Source: Deltaproteobacteria bacterium
GTDB lineage: Bacteria; Bdellovibrionota_C; UBA2361; OMII01
Direction of reading: 5' to 3'
Assembly: GCA_023262305.1 (NCBI GenBank)
Contig: JALRCK010000034.1
Coordinates: 1 to 12,522, forward strand
Length of the DNA stretch: 12,522 nucleotides
Position numbers and translations under genes: made by a program. Shown here in pieces: positions 1-7,049 of the stretch; position 1 is the first letter of the stretch; each line of letters begins with the position of its first letter. Under the pieces are notes generated by a model. The model had not been told where the DNA came from and did not search any database. It saw nothing but the letters and a program-made list of their open reading frames with translations.

Positions 1-535
1 GCTCTAAGGTCGCCTCATCTTCACCTGCGACGACCTTCACAATCCTCTCGAGAGTGTGCTCTTTGTCTCCTGGATTGATTCGCTCGGGAGAGTAGCCGAG
101 GAAGAAATCAACGCCCCGACGCATCCCGGATTCACGCTCAAGGATCGCGCCGCAAACCTCCTCGGTCAATCCGGGATACACGGTTGATTCGTACACGACG
201 ACGGCACCCCGCTTCAGGTTTCGAGCAACAGCGATACTCGCGTGCGAAAGCGCAGCGAGGTCGGGCTGCCGATTCTCATCGATCGGGGTCGGCACCGCCA
301 CGATAATCACATCGCACTCCCGCAAGAGCGTGGGATCGGATGTGAAGGTAAGGGTCGATTCCTTGATCTCCCCTTCAAGCCCCTCAAAGGTGGGGTCCTG
401 CCCGGCCATGAGCATCTTGATCTTGTCGGAATTTGAGTCGAGTCCAACCGTGTCTTTAAAAGCGCGCCCGAGCGCCAACGCAAGCGGCAACCCGACGTAG
501 CCTAACCCGACAATTGCGACCCTCTCTTGAACCAT
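1..535 (-). CDS. Nucleotide-sugar dehydrogenase (WbpA/TviB/WbpO-like), N-terminal part
   Basis: This is the first 178 codons of a UDP-sugar 6-dehydrogenase-type enzyme, cut by the left window edge. The family oxidises C6 of a UDP-hexose or UDP-N-acetylhexosamine to a uronic acid with NAD+, in the cytoplasm, feeding polysaccharide synthesis. The protein opens MVQERVAIVGLGYVGLPLAL, a Rossmann GxGxxG dinucleotide site. It continues with VPTPIDENRQPDL, VVYESTVYPG and FFLGYSPERINPGDKEHTL. The YSPERINPGD wording is typical of the WbpA/TviB/WbpO branch (N-acetylhexosamine dehydrogenases) rather than plain UDP-glucose dehydrogenase. That substrate assignment is an inference, because the catalytic Cys and C-terminal domain lie outside the window. 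The ATG at 535 starts right at the Rossmann strand, as expected for the family. The gene is divergent from the site-2 protease gene across 344 bp. Confidence 0.93.
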   Translation of the reverse strand, partial: MVQERVAIVGLGYVGLPLALALGRAFKDTVGLDSNSDKIKMLMAGQDPTFEGLEGEIKESTLTFTSDPTLLRECDVIIVAVPTPIDENRQPDLAALSHASIAVARNLKRGAVVVYESTVYPGLTEEVCGAILERESGMRRGVDFFLGYSPERINPGDKEHTLERIVKVVAGEDEATLE

Positions 536-879
536 ACAGACCCCTAGAAACGATTGTCGTTTCTCTCCTAAACAATGCATTCAAAGACACATCCACCCGA
601 CGGGCAAGCCCGCAAATCCTAGCATTTACTCCAACCAGGTCAAAAACCCCTTTTCTCAAATTCACCCCGAAATTCGCATCTTAAGCTTCTGGGTTGTTAG
701 GGGTAGGACTCCCGTTCACGGAGGACACTAACGCCGTCCCAAGCCAGGGTGTTGTAACCCTTAAGGCCGCCGCTACGGTATGTGGACGCACACCTCCAGA
801 GCCCACACGCTTTAGAAACGTGAGGATGTACACTTTACGATCATTTCCGTGTACATTCCCCCCCTGGTAGGAGAACCGT
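536..879. other. Divergent intergenic region
   Basis: These 344 bp separate the sugar dehydrogenase (minus) from the site-2 protease (plus) and must hold both promoters. No convincing gene was seen; the only open frame on the minus strand has no family features. A short hairpin, AGGGT at 746-750 paired with ACCCT at 757-761, lies mid-region. An 8-bp inverted repeat near the protease gene is listed separately. No clear -35/-10 pair with standard spacing was found for either direction. A run of seven C at 858-864 precedes the protease ribosome binding site. Confidence 0.6.
826..856. promoter_or_regulatory. Perfect 8-bp inverted repeat, candidate operator
   Basis: ATGTACAC (826-833) and its exact reverse complement GTGTACAT (849-856) are separated by 15 bp. 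The half-site centres are 23 bp apart, about two helical turns, as expected for a dimeric regulator. The repeat ends 24 bp before the ATG of the site-2 protease gene, where a transcription start or operator would sit. The inverted repeat is seen directly; its regulatory role is inferred. It could also form a weak RNA hairpin in the leader. Confidence 0.4.
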
Positions 880-1983
880 ATGAATCCAAAACGCTCGTCG
901 TGGTCCCTTGAGATGGGGACGGTCGCCTCAATCCCAATTCGGGTTCACGTTACCTTCCTCGTACTGCTTGTGTGGCTCGCCTTTGGAACGGAGGCCCCCT
1001 CACCGATGCGGGAAGCGGGATACGTTGTATTAGTATTCACATGTGTCCTGATCCATGAGCTCTCGCATGCGCTCATGGCGAAGCGATTCGGGATCCAAAC
1101 AAAAGAGATCACGCTCTATCCGTTTGGTGGGATCGCATCGATCATGGCCCAGCCGACCCCAAAGGGAGAGCTCTTTATCTCTATCGTGGGCCCCCTCTCA
1201 AATCTTATCATCGCCGCGGCGCTCTACGCATGGACCGACATCGGAAACATCTCTGGCCAGGACATCTCAAAGTTAACTCTCGTCGATCGGCTCTTTATCA
1301 CAAACATCGCCCTCGCCGTTTTTAATCTTATGCCGGCGCTCCCGATGGATGGTGGACGCGTCGCTCGCGCCGTGCTGGCGCTACTCAATGTAAAGAACCC
1401 CACGCGTATTGCAGCTCGCCTCAGTCAAGCACTGTGCCTCGCGATGGGGATCGCGGCGCTCGCTTTTGAACAGCCGATGCTACTCATCATCGCCTTCATC
1501 ATCTTCTTTGGAGCGGTGCAAGAATATGTTCGGGCCGAAGCAAAGATCGTCGCGGTTGCCTTCACCGTGCGAGACGCCATGATCCCTCGCGCGCGTCTTG
1601 AAACCTTCACCCATGGGACGACGGTTTCAAAAGCGCTACGCACAGCTCTCACCTCCCTCCAACCCCTCTACCCCGTGCTCCACGGTGACAAGGTCATCGG
1701 CATTATTCACCGAGACGATATCCTTGAGCACGCCGCCACTCAGCCAGATGAGTATCTTGGATCGATCACGCTGCAAGAGGTTCCGAGTGTGGACGTTGAA
1801 TCACCCCTCTCAACAGCATTCACCATGCTTGAAGAGACCGGCACACCGGTTCTGATCGTCACAGAGAACGGCGAGTTCATCGGACTCCTTGTGCACGACC
1901 GGCTCTCGGACTTCCTCCTCCTTCAAGGGCTTCGCGACAAACGATCAAAGGATGATGACGCTGAATGGTCGACACCTCTGTAG
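880..1983 (+). CDS. Site-2 protease family (M50) zinc metalloprotease with CBS domains
   Basis: A 367-residue intramembrane protease of the Rip3/sporulation-factor-IVFB-like group with C-terminal CBS domains. The zinc site HELSH is at 59-63 in a membrane segment. The second site, N-L-M-P-A-L-P-M-D-G-G at 149-159, supplies the third ligand, D157. The family also shows PFGG at 81-84. Hydrophobic segments lie near 22-36, 48-64, 98-118, 138-156 and 186-211. Two CBS repeats (about 226-285 and 290-348) follow and would sense an adenine nucleotide or similar ligand in the cytoplasm. The family cleaves membrane-embedded substrates such as anti-sigma factors; the substrate here is unknown. AGGAGA at 869-874 is well spaced before the ATG. 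The last 19 bp overlap the acyltransferase gene, so the two are very likely co-transcribed and translationally coupled. Confidence 0.93.
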   Translation: MNPKRSSWSLEMGTVASIPIRVHVTFLVLLVWLAFGTEAPSPMREAGYVVLVFTCVLIHELSHALMAKRFGIQTKEITLYPFGGIASIMAQPTPKGELFISIVGPLSNLIIAAALYAWTDIGNISGQDISKLTLVDRLFITNIALAVFNLMPALPMDGGRVARAVLALLNVKNPTRIAARLSQALCLAMGIAALAFEQPMLLIIAFIIFFGAVQEYVRAEAKIVAVAFTVRDAMIPRARLETFTHGTTVSKALRTALTSLQPLYPVLHGDKVIGIIHRDDILEHAATQPDEYLGSITLQEVPSVDVESPLSTAFTMLEETGTPVLIVTENGEFIGLLVHDRLSDFLLLQGLRDKRSKDDDAEWSTPL

Positions 1984-2933
1984 CCACATCAACAACCGAA
2001 GCTCCAGCGCAAGCTCCTGTGGTCTCATCCATCTGGTCCACCGTGATCCTTGCGACCCTCAAAGGCATTGGGCTCCTTCCGATCTCTTTGAGAAGCGGTC
2101 TGGGCGCGATTCTTGGCTCGATCGTCGGTCGCTTCCCCACGCGCGAAGCGAAGATCGCCTCACTCCAGCTACAGGCTTTTTTGCCGGACGCTTCACCATC
2201 TGAAGTAGTTCCAAAGATCTTTTCCAATGTGGGTCGATCGATGCTTGAGAGCCTCAACTTGAAGCCCTACCTGCGGGATCCCTTCCGCAACATCTCCTGC
2301 CCTCAGTGGGACACAATCGTTTCGTGGACGAAAGAGGATCGTCCGATCATCGCCCTCACCGCGCACACAGGGAATTGGGATCTCCTCGCAGCCTATACGA
2401 TAGCGCGGGGCATACCCCTTGCAACGGTAGGCAAAGAGGCTCGTAATCAGCATGTGCAGATAGCTCTGAGCGCCATGCGAGACGCCTACGGAATTGAGAC
2501 GATCTGGCGCTCAGACAGGAGCGGCGTAAAGCGCATCGTGAGCTGTTTCAAAGATCGGCGGGTCATGGCAGCCCTGATCGACCAGGACACCCGCGTCGAT
2601 AGCCTCTTTGTGCCGTTCTTTGGGACCCCGGCTAAAACCCCTTCGGCGCTGGTTGATCTTGGCAAACGATACAACGCGCGATTTGTGAGCGCGTTTATGG
2701 TTCGTGTGACGGGGCGCACCTTTGAAATTCACACCCGAGAGCTCGATGCCTCCCAGGACACAGCCGGGATCCTTGCTCAGTACCACCACCACCTCGAAGA
2801 GGTCATCCGCGCTCATCCCGATCAGTGGGTATGGTTTCACAAACGGTGGCGCACCGATCCAACCGGCACAACCCTTGGCACGAAAGACTACCTTCGATCA
2901 CTTGAGCGCACGATTAGTGCTAGTCGCGCATAG
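1965..2933 (+). CDS. LpxL/HtrB-family lipid A-type acyltransferase
   Basis: A 322-residue member of the lysophospholipid/lipid A acyltransferase family (LpxL, LpxM, HtrB), which transfers an acyl chain onto a lipid A precursor or related lipid at the inner face of the inner membrane. The catalytic HxxxxD box is H134-T-G-N-W-D139. Other family blocks are TVGKEARN (about 154-161), DQDTRVDSLFVPFFG (206-220) and PDQWVWFHKRWRT (285-297). An N-terminal hydrophobic stretch, roughly 22-55, would anchor it. Length matches the family (about 300-320). Its start lies inside the 3' end of the protease gene in another frame, with only a weak Shine-Dalgarno, which fits translational coupling. The exact acceptor (Kdo2-lipid A or another lipid) cannot be read from sequence, so no lpxL or lpxM symbol is assigned. 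Confidence 0.9.
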   Translation: MVDTSVATSTTEAPAQAPVVSSIWSTVILATLKGIGLLPISLRSGLGAILGSIVGRFPTREAKIASLQLQAFLPDASPSEVVPKIFSNVGRSMLESLNLKPYLRDPFRNISCPQWDTIVSWTKEDRPIIALTAHTGNWDLLAAYTIARGIPLATVGKEARNQHVQIALSAMRDAYGIETIWRSDRSGVKRIVSCFKDRRVMAALIDQDTRVDSLFVPFFGTPAKTPSALVDLGKRYNARFVSAFMVRVTGRTFEIHTRELDASQDTAGILAQYHHHLEEVIRAHPDQWVWFHKRWRTDPTGTTLGTKDYLRSLERTISASRA

Positions 2934-2959
2934 CGTCGTGCGCTACAAGATGATCGTCT

Positions 2960-3445
2960 ATGGCTTCACCCCTTATTCGTTCTCTCTCTATCTTTGCAGT
3001 GTCTGTGTCGGTCGCCCTCTGCGGCGCCGGATGCTTCTCAAGCGGTCCTGAGCAGCTAACACAAGCCGAGGGATTAACGAGCGAGGGGAAACACGATGAG
3101 GCGATAGCGGCGTATCGCCAGCACATCGCAGAGCGGCTTGAAACAACCGACCGCGCGGAGTGGGAGAACCCCTACTTCTACCTTCTCAGCATAGGGGACA
3201 TCGAACTAAGCCGCGGTAACGTTGACGCTGCACTCGCAGCCTACGAGGAAGCCGAGCGTGAAAAGGTAGATCCACCACTCGTCGCCGACCGGTATCGAGC
3301 AGTTGCATCATGGTATGAGGAGCGTGGAGAGCTACAGAAGGCGCTCGATATTCTCACCAAGTACCGCGAGAAAGATCCTCTGATATTTGACTCGATGTTA
3401 GATCGGATCGCTCGAGAGCTGACAGCCCACGAGACGCGGCGGTAG
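2960..3445 (+). CDS. Small exported TPR-repeat protein, probable lipoprotein
   Basis: A 161-residue protein with a basic start, a hydrophobic segment (about 7-22) and a cysteine at 25 (CGAGC). The residues before C25 do not match a strict lipobox (-3 is Gly), so lipidation is uncertain but export is likely. The mature part looks like TPR helices: QAEGLTSEGKHDEAIAAYRQ (about 36-55), IGDIELSRGNVDAALAAYEE (about 77-96) and VASWYEERGELQKALDILTK (about 114-133). TPRs bind proteins, so an envelope scaffold or assembly role is plausible, but no specific function is recognised. It starts 26 bp after the acyltransferase stop and probably ends the operon. Its TAG stop abuts the stop of the convergent MFS gene with no gap (TAGCTA at 3443-3448), leaving no room for a terminator between them. 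Confidence 0.8.
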   Translation: MASPLIRSLSIFAVSVSVALCGAGCFSSGPEQLTQAEGLTSEGKHDEAIAAYRQHIAERLETTDRAEWENPYFYLLSIGDIELSRGNVDAALAAYEEAEREKVDPPLVADRYRAVASWYEERGELQKALDILTKYREKDPLIFDSMLDRIARELTAHETRR

Positions 3446-4756
3446 CTACAGATTCCCCACCATCCTCTCTTCCACAAGCGGAATCTCTTCAACGAGGGGG
3501 ATTCCATCAGCAATCCCCCTTCGCTCGACATAATGAAGGTCCGCGTGAAAGGTCTCTCGAATTGAACGCCATCCCAGCAAGGCGCCCCCAAAGCAGAGCA
3601 CACCCACAACTCGCACAGCATCCACCGTTCCGACAAAAGGTTTTAACCCCTCAAAGAGGAAGGTCACCACCACGGTTGTGCCCCTGATAAAATTCGGGAC
3701 TGTCGATGTGACCGTTGCACGGAGGTTTGTGCCAAACTGCTCGGCGGAGGTGGTTATCAGCACCGCCCAATATCCGATGCTGAAGCCTCCCAGGAATGTG
3801 AGAGTGTAGTAGTACGTGGGCGAGTGCCCCTCGCCCGTTACCATCAGAGCCATAACCACACCGGCACAAGCGAGGAAGAGCCCAAGAACCCTCCTTCGAC
3901 TCTGTAGGAGTTGGCTCAAAAGCCCACTTGCAACATCCCCGAGCACCATGCCCGCGGCGTAATAGAGAACCGCCTGGGAGGCTTTGAGGTCACCCGTCAT
4001 GGACATCGCCTTACCAATTTCTGGCGCAAACGTTACCAGGAGCCCCACAAAGAAAAACATCGGGAGTCCTACTCCGACACAAGAGAGGTAACGCCACAAC
4101 CTTCCATCGCTCATGAGCAAGCTGAGGTCTCCCTTCTCAATTTCTTTGTCGTCACGAACCGCGTTAAACATGCCCGACTCGTAAACCCCGATTCGAAGGG
4201 CAAGCAGAGCAAAGCCACCGAGCCCCCCAACGATGTACGCTGTCCTCCAACTAAAGAGGTCTCCTAGAAACGCAGCGAATACCGCGCCTGATACCCCTAC
4301 CGTAGCCACCAGGGTCGTCGCCAATCCGCGCTTCTTCTGCGGCATCATCTCGGCGACGAGCGTTATACCGGCGCCGATCTCTCCGGCGAGACCTAGCCCA
4401 GCAAAAAAGCGACACACCGAGTAGGCGGTAATGTCATGGACGAAGGCATTGGCTAGGTTCGCCACGGAATACATCAGGATCGAGCCGAAAAGAACCTGGA
4501 TGCGCCCGAGCTTATCACCCAAGATCCCCCACAGGATCCCTCCGAGGAGCATGCCTCCCATCTGCAGATTCAGCAGCCACACACCCTCAACGAGGAGTTG
4601 CTCACCTTCCAGCCCGAGCTCTCTCAGACTTGGCACACGTATAATGGTAAACAGAACTATGTCGTAGACATCGACAAAATATCCGAGCGCGGCCACGAGT
4701 ATCGCGGCTCGAATCGCTTTGGTTGAAGATTCCGCTCCCTTTGCGCTCGACGCCAT
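3446..4756 (-). CDS. Major facilitator superfamily transporter
   Basis: An inner-membrane secondary transporter of about 436 residues with roughly twelve hydrophobic helices. The MFS signature between helices 2 and 3 is GILGDKLGR, followed by helices around IQVLFGSILMYSVANLANAF. The start, ALGYFVDVYDIVLFTIIRVP, and the charged RFFAGLGLAGEIGAG stretch resemble the metabolite:H+ symporter side of MFS. The substrate cannot be told. The central loop (VYESGMFNAVRDDKEIEKGD) separates the two six-helix halves. The start was set at the ATG at 4756, preceded by GGTGAGGGAG; a GTG five codons upstream (4771) is an alternative. The C-terminal tail carries a doubled hexapeptide, IPLVEEIPLVEE. The gene converges on the TPR gene with adjoining stops and no intrinsic terminator. 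Confidence 0.9.
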   Translation of the reverse strand: MASSAKGAESSTKAIRAAILVAALGYFVDVYDIVLFTIIRVPSLRELGLEGEQLLVEGVWLLNLQMGGMLLGGILWGILGDKLGRIQVLFGSILMYSVANLANAFVHDITAYSVCRFFAGLGLAGEIGAGITLVAEMMPQKKRGLATTLVATVGVSGAVFAAFLGDLFSWRTAYIVGGLGGFALLALRIGVYESGMFNAVRDDKEIEKGDLSLLMSDGRLWRYLSCVGVGLPMFFFVGLLVTFAPEIGKAMSMTGDLKASQAVLYYAAGMVLGDVASGLLSQLLQSRRRVLGLFLACAGVVMALMVTGEGHSPTYYYTLTFLGGFSIGYWAVLITTSAEQFGTNLRATVTSTVPNFIRGTTVVVTFLFEGLKPFVGTVDAVRVVGVLCFGGALLGWRSIRETFHADLHYVERRGIADGIPLVEEIPLVEERMVGNL

Positions 4757-4835
4757 ACGCTCCCTCACCACCTTGCTAAATACGCGGCAAACACAGGGAG
4801 TCTAGGACTCAAAAGACGACTAATCAACTACATAC

Positions 4836-4851
4836 GAGGCTCGCACGCCTC
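4836..4851. other. Short hairpin between MFS and lipoprotein genes
   Basis: GAGGC (4836-4840) pairs with GCCTC (4847-4851) around a 6-base loop. It lies about 60 bp downstream of the lipoprotein gene stop and about 80 bp upstream of the MFS start, both genes being on the minus strand. There is no T-run on the minus-strand side, so it is not a canonical terminator. The rest of the 4757-4908 gap holds only the 14-bp repeats listed separately. Confidence 0.3.
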
Positions 4852-4880
4852 TGGCGAAAATAGGGTGAGAGACCCAGATG

Positions 4881-4922
4881 TTAGCGTTGGATCGTTAGCG
4901 CACGATCATTAGCGCACGATCA
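4881..4922. repeat. Three tandem 14-bp units across a gene's stop codon
   Basis: Two identical copies of TTAGCGCACGATCA (4895-4908 and 4909-4922) follow a diverged copy TTAGCGTTGGATCG (4881-4894) without gaps. The rightmost copy contains the last codons and the TAA of the lipoprotein gene, read on the minus strand as ATC GTG CGC TAA. The other two lie just beyond that stop, and each repeats a TAA in the same relative place. This looks like slippage or tandem duplication at the gene end. Confidence 0.8.
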
Positions 4923-5490
4923 ACTGCTGCATGAACCCATTGTCCTTGGTGGCGGCTTCCAACGCGGTCGCCATCGCTGTGCCGAGGGTTTCTTGAACAT
5001 CCTTCTCTCCGAGAAGCGGATGGGTCATGTTAGCTTCTCCAGTGTACGTTGCCCGATAGAGCACCGTTGAATCTGGGCCCCTCACGGTAACCTTTACCTT
5101 GGCGTTGGCGACTACGGTGGATGCGGGGAAATCCGGTGTGACCTTGGCGCGCCAATCGATAACTTCTCCCTCGATAGAGGGGGCTCTCATGAGGGCGACA
5201 CGCACACCCGCGGCACGCAGTTGACGCTCTAAGCCGGTCTGCACAGCCACACCTATCTCACCATCTGAGCGGATCTCGCGACCATCGATAACAGCAAATG
5301 TGTCGGATGAACGCCCATCAAGGAACGAGCCCATCTTAACCTTGGAATTCGGGGCCGCTGGCGCGACGCCCGCCTTGTCTCCCTCCTCCTTGACGACATC
5401 CGGAGCGGTAAGACGAAGCCCCATGCTTGGAGCACAACCAGAGACTAAAGCTACTAGTGAAAGAGCGCAGAGGAGTTTGTTGGTTTTCAT
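4909..5490 (-). CDS. YajG-like lipoprotein of unknown function
   Basis: A 193-residue lipoprotein. The signal peptide MKTNKLLCALSLVALVSGC has a good lipobox (V-S-G-C19), and Ala at +2 favours outer-membrane sorting. The mature part resembles the YajG-like lipoprotein fold: a helix with VQTGLERQLRAAGVRV, then a beta-rich region (VVANAKVKVTVRGPDSTVLY, RATYTGEA), then a C-terminal helix ending in DNGFMQQLIVR. The function of that family is poorly known, and the match is by pattern only. It starts 18 bp after the queG stop on the same strand, so it is probably expressed from the queG promoter; no strong Shine-Dalgarno precedes the ATG. Its stop codon sits inside a 14-bp tandem repeat, and the two downstream copies repeat the same stop. 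Confidence 0.78.
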   Translation of the reverse strand: MKTNKLLCALSLVALVSGCAPSMGLRLTAPDVVKEEGDKAGVAPAAPNSKVKMGSFLDGRSSDTFAVIDGREIRSDGEIGVAVQTGLERQLRAAGVRVALMRAPSIEGEVIDWRAKVTPDFPASTVVANAKVKVTVRGPDSTVLYRATYTGEANMTHPLLGEKDVQETLGTAMATALEAATKDNGFMQQLIVR

Positions 5491-5508
5491 GTGAGAGATT
5501 TTGCGGTC

Positions 5509-6690
5509 TCAGGCGAAATTGCGCAACTGGGTGCGTATCAGGGCGCACTCCTCTTGCACACCAGGGTCGGAATCGAGCCCCGCCTTGTCGAGTATCCCCT
5601 TTACTCGCACGACATCCCCTCCCCCAGTTCGAGAGGCGATAACACCGCTAGCCCACAGGGCGTGGCGTCGCACGATCGGTGCCGCGTCATGTTGGGCAAC
5701 ATCGAGAAGCAGTGGAAAGATCTCGTCTGTCTGCGTGTTTGCGGCAACGATAGCAGCATTGCGAGCGAGCCCCACCCGCTTGGTTCGCATCAGCGGCGTG
5801 CCCTGAAAAAAAGCCGTAAACTCCGAGTCATTTCTCATCCGAAGCACCCGTTCAAGAGAGATAGAAGGCCCCACACCCCGCTCCCGAGCAAGTTCGGGGG
5901 CGTGGTTGTGGGTACGTTTCTTGAGCGGCACAACGTTAAATGGGCACACCTCTTGGCAGATATCGCATCCAAAGAGCCACTCGCCGAGCCACTCCCTCTC
6001 TGCGTACGTCAACGCGCTGCGCTTCTCTATCGTCAGGTACGAGATACATCGCCCGGCGTCGAGCACCCGTTCATTCACAAACGCCCCCGTTGGGCAATTC
6101 GAGAGACACCTCGTACAGGAGCCACAATGCGCCGCGGTCGAGGACTCCCCAACCTGAGGTTCGATCTCTACATCCCAGAGCAGCTCCCCAAGGAAGAAAA
6201 AGCTCCCCTCCTTGGGGATGATCGCCATGGTGTTCTTACCGATAAACCCGAGCCCTGACCTTTGTGCGAGCGCTCGCTCCAGTAACGGCACCGAATCCGC
6301 AAAGAAACGACACTCAACAGAGCGACCAACGTGCCGCTCGGTAACCCGAACCAGCTGTTCAAGCCTACGCCGTAACACCTTGTGGTAATCGCGCCCCCAC
6401 GCGTAGCGAGCGACACGACCGTGCCCCCGTTCAAGGGGCAACCGCGGCACACGTTCATAGAACACCGCTATAGTAACTATGCTGCGAGCTGCAGGGAGCA
6501 ATCGCCTCGGGCTGATGAGGAGGTCGGATGGGCGTTTCATGTACTCCATTTCAGCGGCGAGCCCATCCCGCTGCCAGGCTTCAAGGTGCTCCCGAGCCCC
6601 CTGAAGGTCATCAGCCGAGGTCACCGAAACCACAGAAAGCCCCACTTCAGCGGCTAGAGTTCTCAGTTGTTCGAGGGGCAAAGTGGTCAT
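5509..6690 (-). CDS. queG: Epoxyqueuosine reductase QueG
   Basis: A 393-residue cytoplasmic iron-sulfur, cobalamin-dependent enzyme that reduces epoxyqueuosine to queuosine in tRNA, the last step of Q synthesis. Family blocks are present in order: IVTIAVFYE (71-79), YAWGRDYHKVLRRRLEQL (96-113), DSVPLLERALAQRSGLGFIG (132-151, with D132 the likely catalytic acid) and KNTM. The ferredoxin-like part has C189-x2-C192-x2-C195-x3-C199-P and C242-x2-C245-x3-C249-P, giving two [4Fe-4S] clusters. The C-terminal 130 residues form the HEAT-like tail of longer QueG proteins (VGLARNAAIVAAN, VRRHALWASGVIA). All key residues are intact. The start at 6690 fits the family N-terminus although its Shine-Dalgarno is weak. 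It is first in a two-gene unit with the lipoprotein and divergent from tRNA-Glu. Confidence 0.96.
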   Translation of the reverse strand: MTTLPLEQLRTLAAEVGLSVVSVTSADDLQGAREHLEAWQRDGLAAEMEYMKRPSDLLISPRRLLPAARSIVTIAVFYERVPRLPLERGHGRVARYAWGRDYHKVLRRRLEQLVRVTERHVGRSVECRFFADSVPLLERALAQRSGLGFIGKNTMAIIPKEGSFFFLGELLWDVEIEPQVGESSTAAHCGSCTRCLSNCPTGAFVNERVLDAGRCISYLTIEKRSALTYAEREWLGEWLFGCDICQEVCPFNVVPLKKRTHNHAPELARERGVGPSISLERVLRMRNDSEFTAFFQGTPLMRTKRVGLARNAAIVAANTQTDEIFPLLLDVAQHDAAPIVRRHALWASGVIASRTGGGDVVRVKGILDKAGLDSDPGVQEECALIRTQLRNFA

Positions 6691-6736
6691 ATCTTAGATA
6701 AATGATTCCAAGAGCTTGGTTTATTGCGGGCAAGGG

Positions 6737-6765
6737 TTGACCCCAAGCGATACTTCAAGTAACTC
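6737..6765 (+). promoter_or_regulatory. Possible sigma-70-type promoter for tRNA-Glu
   Basis: TTGACC (6737-6742) is a good -35 box. A weak -10-like TAACTC (6760-6765) follows after 17 bp. It would start transcription about 60 nt before the mature tRNA. The -10 match is poor, so this is tentative. An alternating GA run (about 6777-6787) lies between the site and the tRNA. Confidence 0.25.
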
Positions 6766-6834
6766 TAGGCTCCCTTGAGAGAGAGAGTCCCCCTGGCATT
6801 GTCAGGCACCGAAAGGTTAGTCTCGCTCATATAT

Positions 6835-6909
6835 GTCTCCGTCGTCTAGCCTGGCCTAGGACACCCGCCTTTCACGCAGGTAACACGGGTTCGAATCCCG
6901 TCGGAGACA
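6835..6909 (+). tRNA. tRNA-Glu (anticodon TTC)
   Basis: A full cloverleaf folds by eye. The acceptor GTCTCCG (6835-6841) pairs with CGGAGAC (6902-6908), with discriminator A6909. The D-stem GTCT has a loop containing GG at 6853-6854. The anticodon loop CTTTCAC has TTC at 6871-6873. The T-arm ACGGG-TTCGAAT-CCCGT spans 6885-6901. No 3' CCA is encoded (the sequence continues AATT). The anticodon stem has one non-Watson-Crick step: C6866 (position 29) faces A6878 (position 41), where a T-A or C-G pair is expected. The other four pairs are intact. The gene lies 140 bp upstream of ispB on the same strand, with no intrinsic terminator between. Confidence 0.95.
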
Positions 6910-6943
6910 ATTTCCCTGTCATTTACCTACATACAGCAGATGA

Positions 6944-6964
6944 GGCTACCCCGAGCGGGGTGCC
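6944..6964 (+). other. GC-rich hairpin between tRNA-Glu and ispB
   Basis: GGC-(T)-ACCCC (6944-6952) pairs with GGGGT-GCC (6957-6964) around a GAGC tetraloop (6953-6956), giving eight pairs with one bulged T. No T-run follows, so it is not a classical terminator. It could be a processing or stability element in a tRNA-ispB transcript, or a weak attenuator. The pairing is seen; the role is a guess. Confidence 0.4.
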
Positions 6965-7049
6965 CTACAGCCTCGGTTAAGCAACGTAGCCCCCCGACCT
7001 CTACCCGTGATAGCCTCTCCGCAACGCATTCTAAACGCGAAAGGAACCC

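Noticed and set aside
242..665. Short open frames around 242-665
   Set aside because: The first is antisense to the sugar dehydrogenase and the second lies in the divergent promoter region; neither has a ribosome binding site or family features.
4798..4810. GAGTC-TAG-GACTC hairpin near the MFS start as a terminator
   Set aside because: The stem is only five pairs with a 3-base loop, and it lies upstream of the MFS start with the A/T run on the wrong side for minus-strand termination.
5491..6258. Open frame of 255 codons on the plus strand
   Set aside because: It lies wholly opposite queG, which has intact family motifs; the plus-strand protein has no recognisable features.
6737..6909. Functional link between queG and the neighbouring tRNA
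   Set aside because: Queuosine occurs in GUN-anticodon tRNAs (Tyr, His, Asn, Asp), not in tRNA-Glu(UUC), so the neighbourhood is probably incidental.
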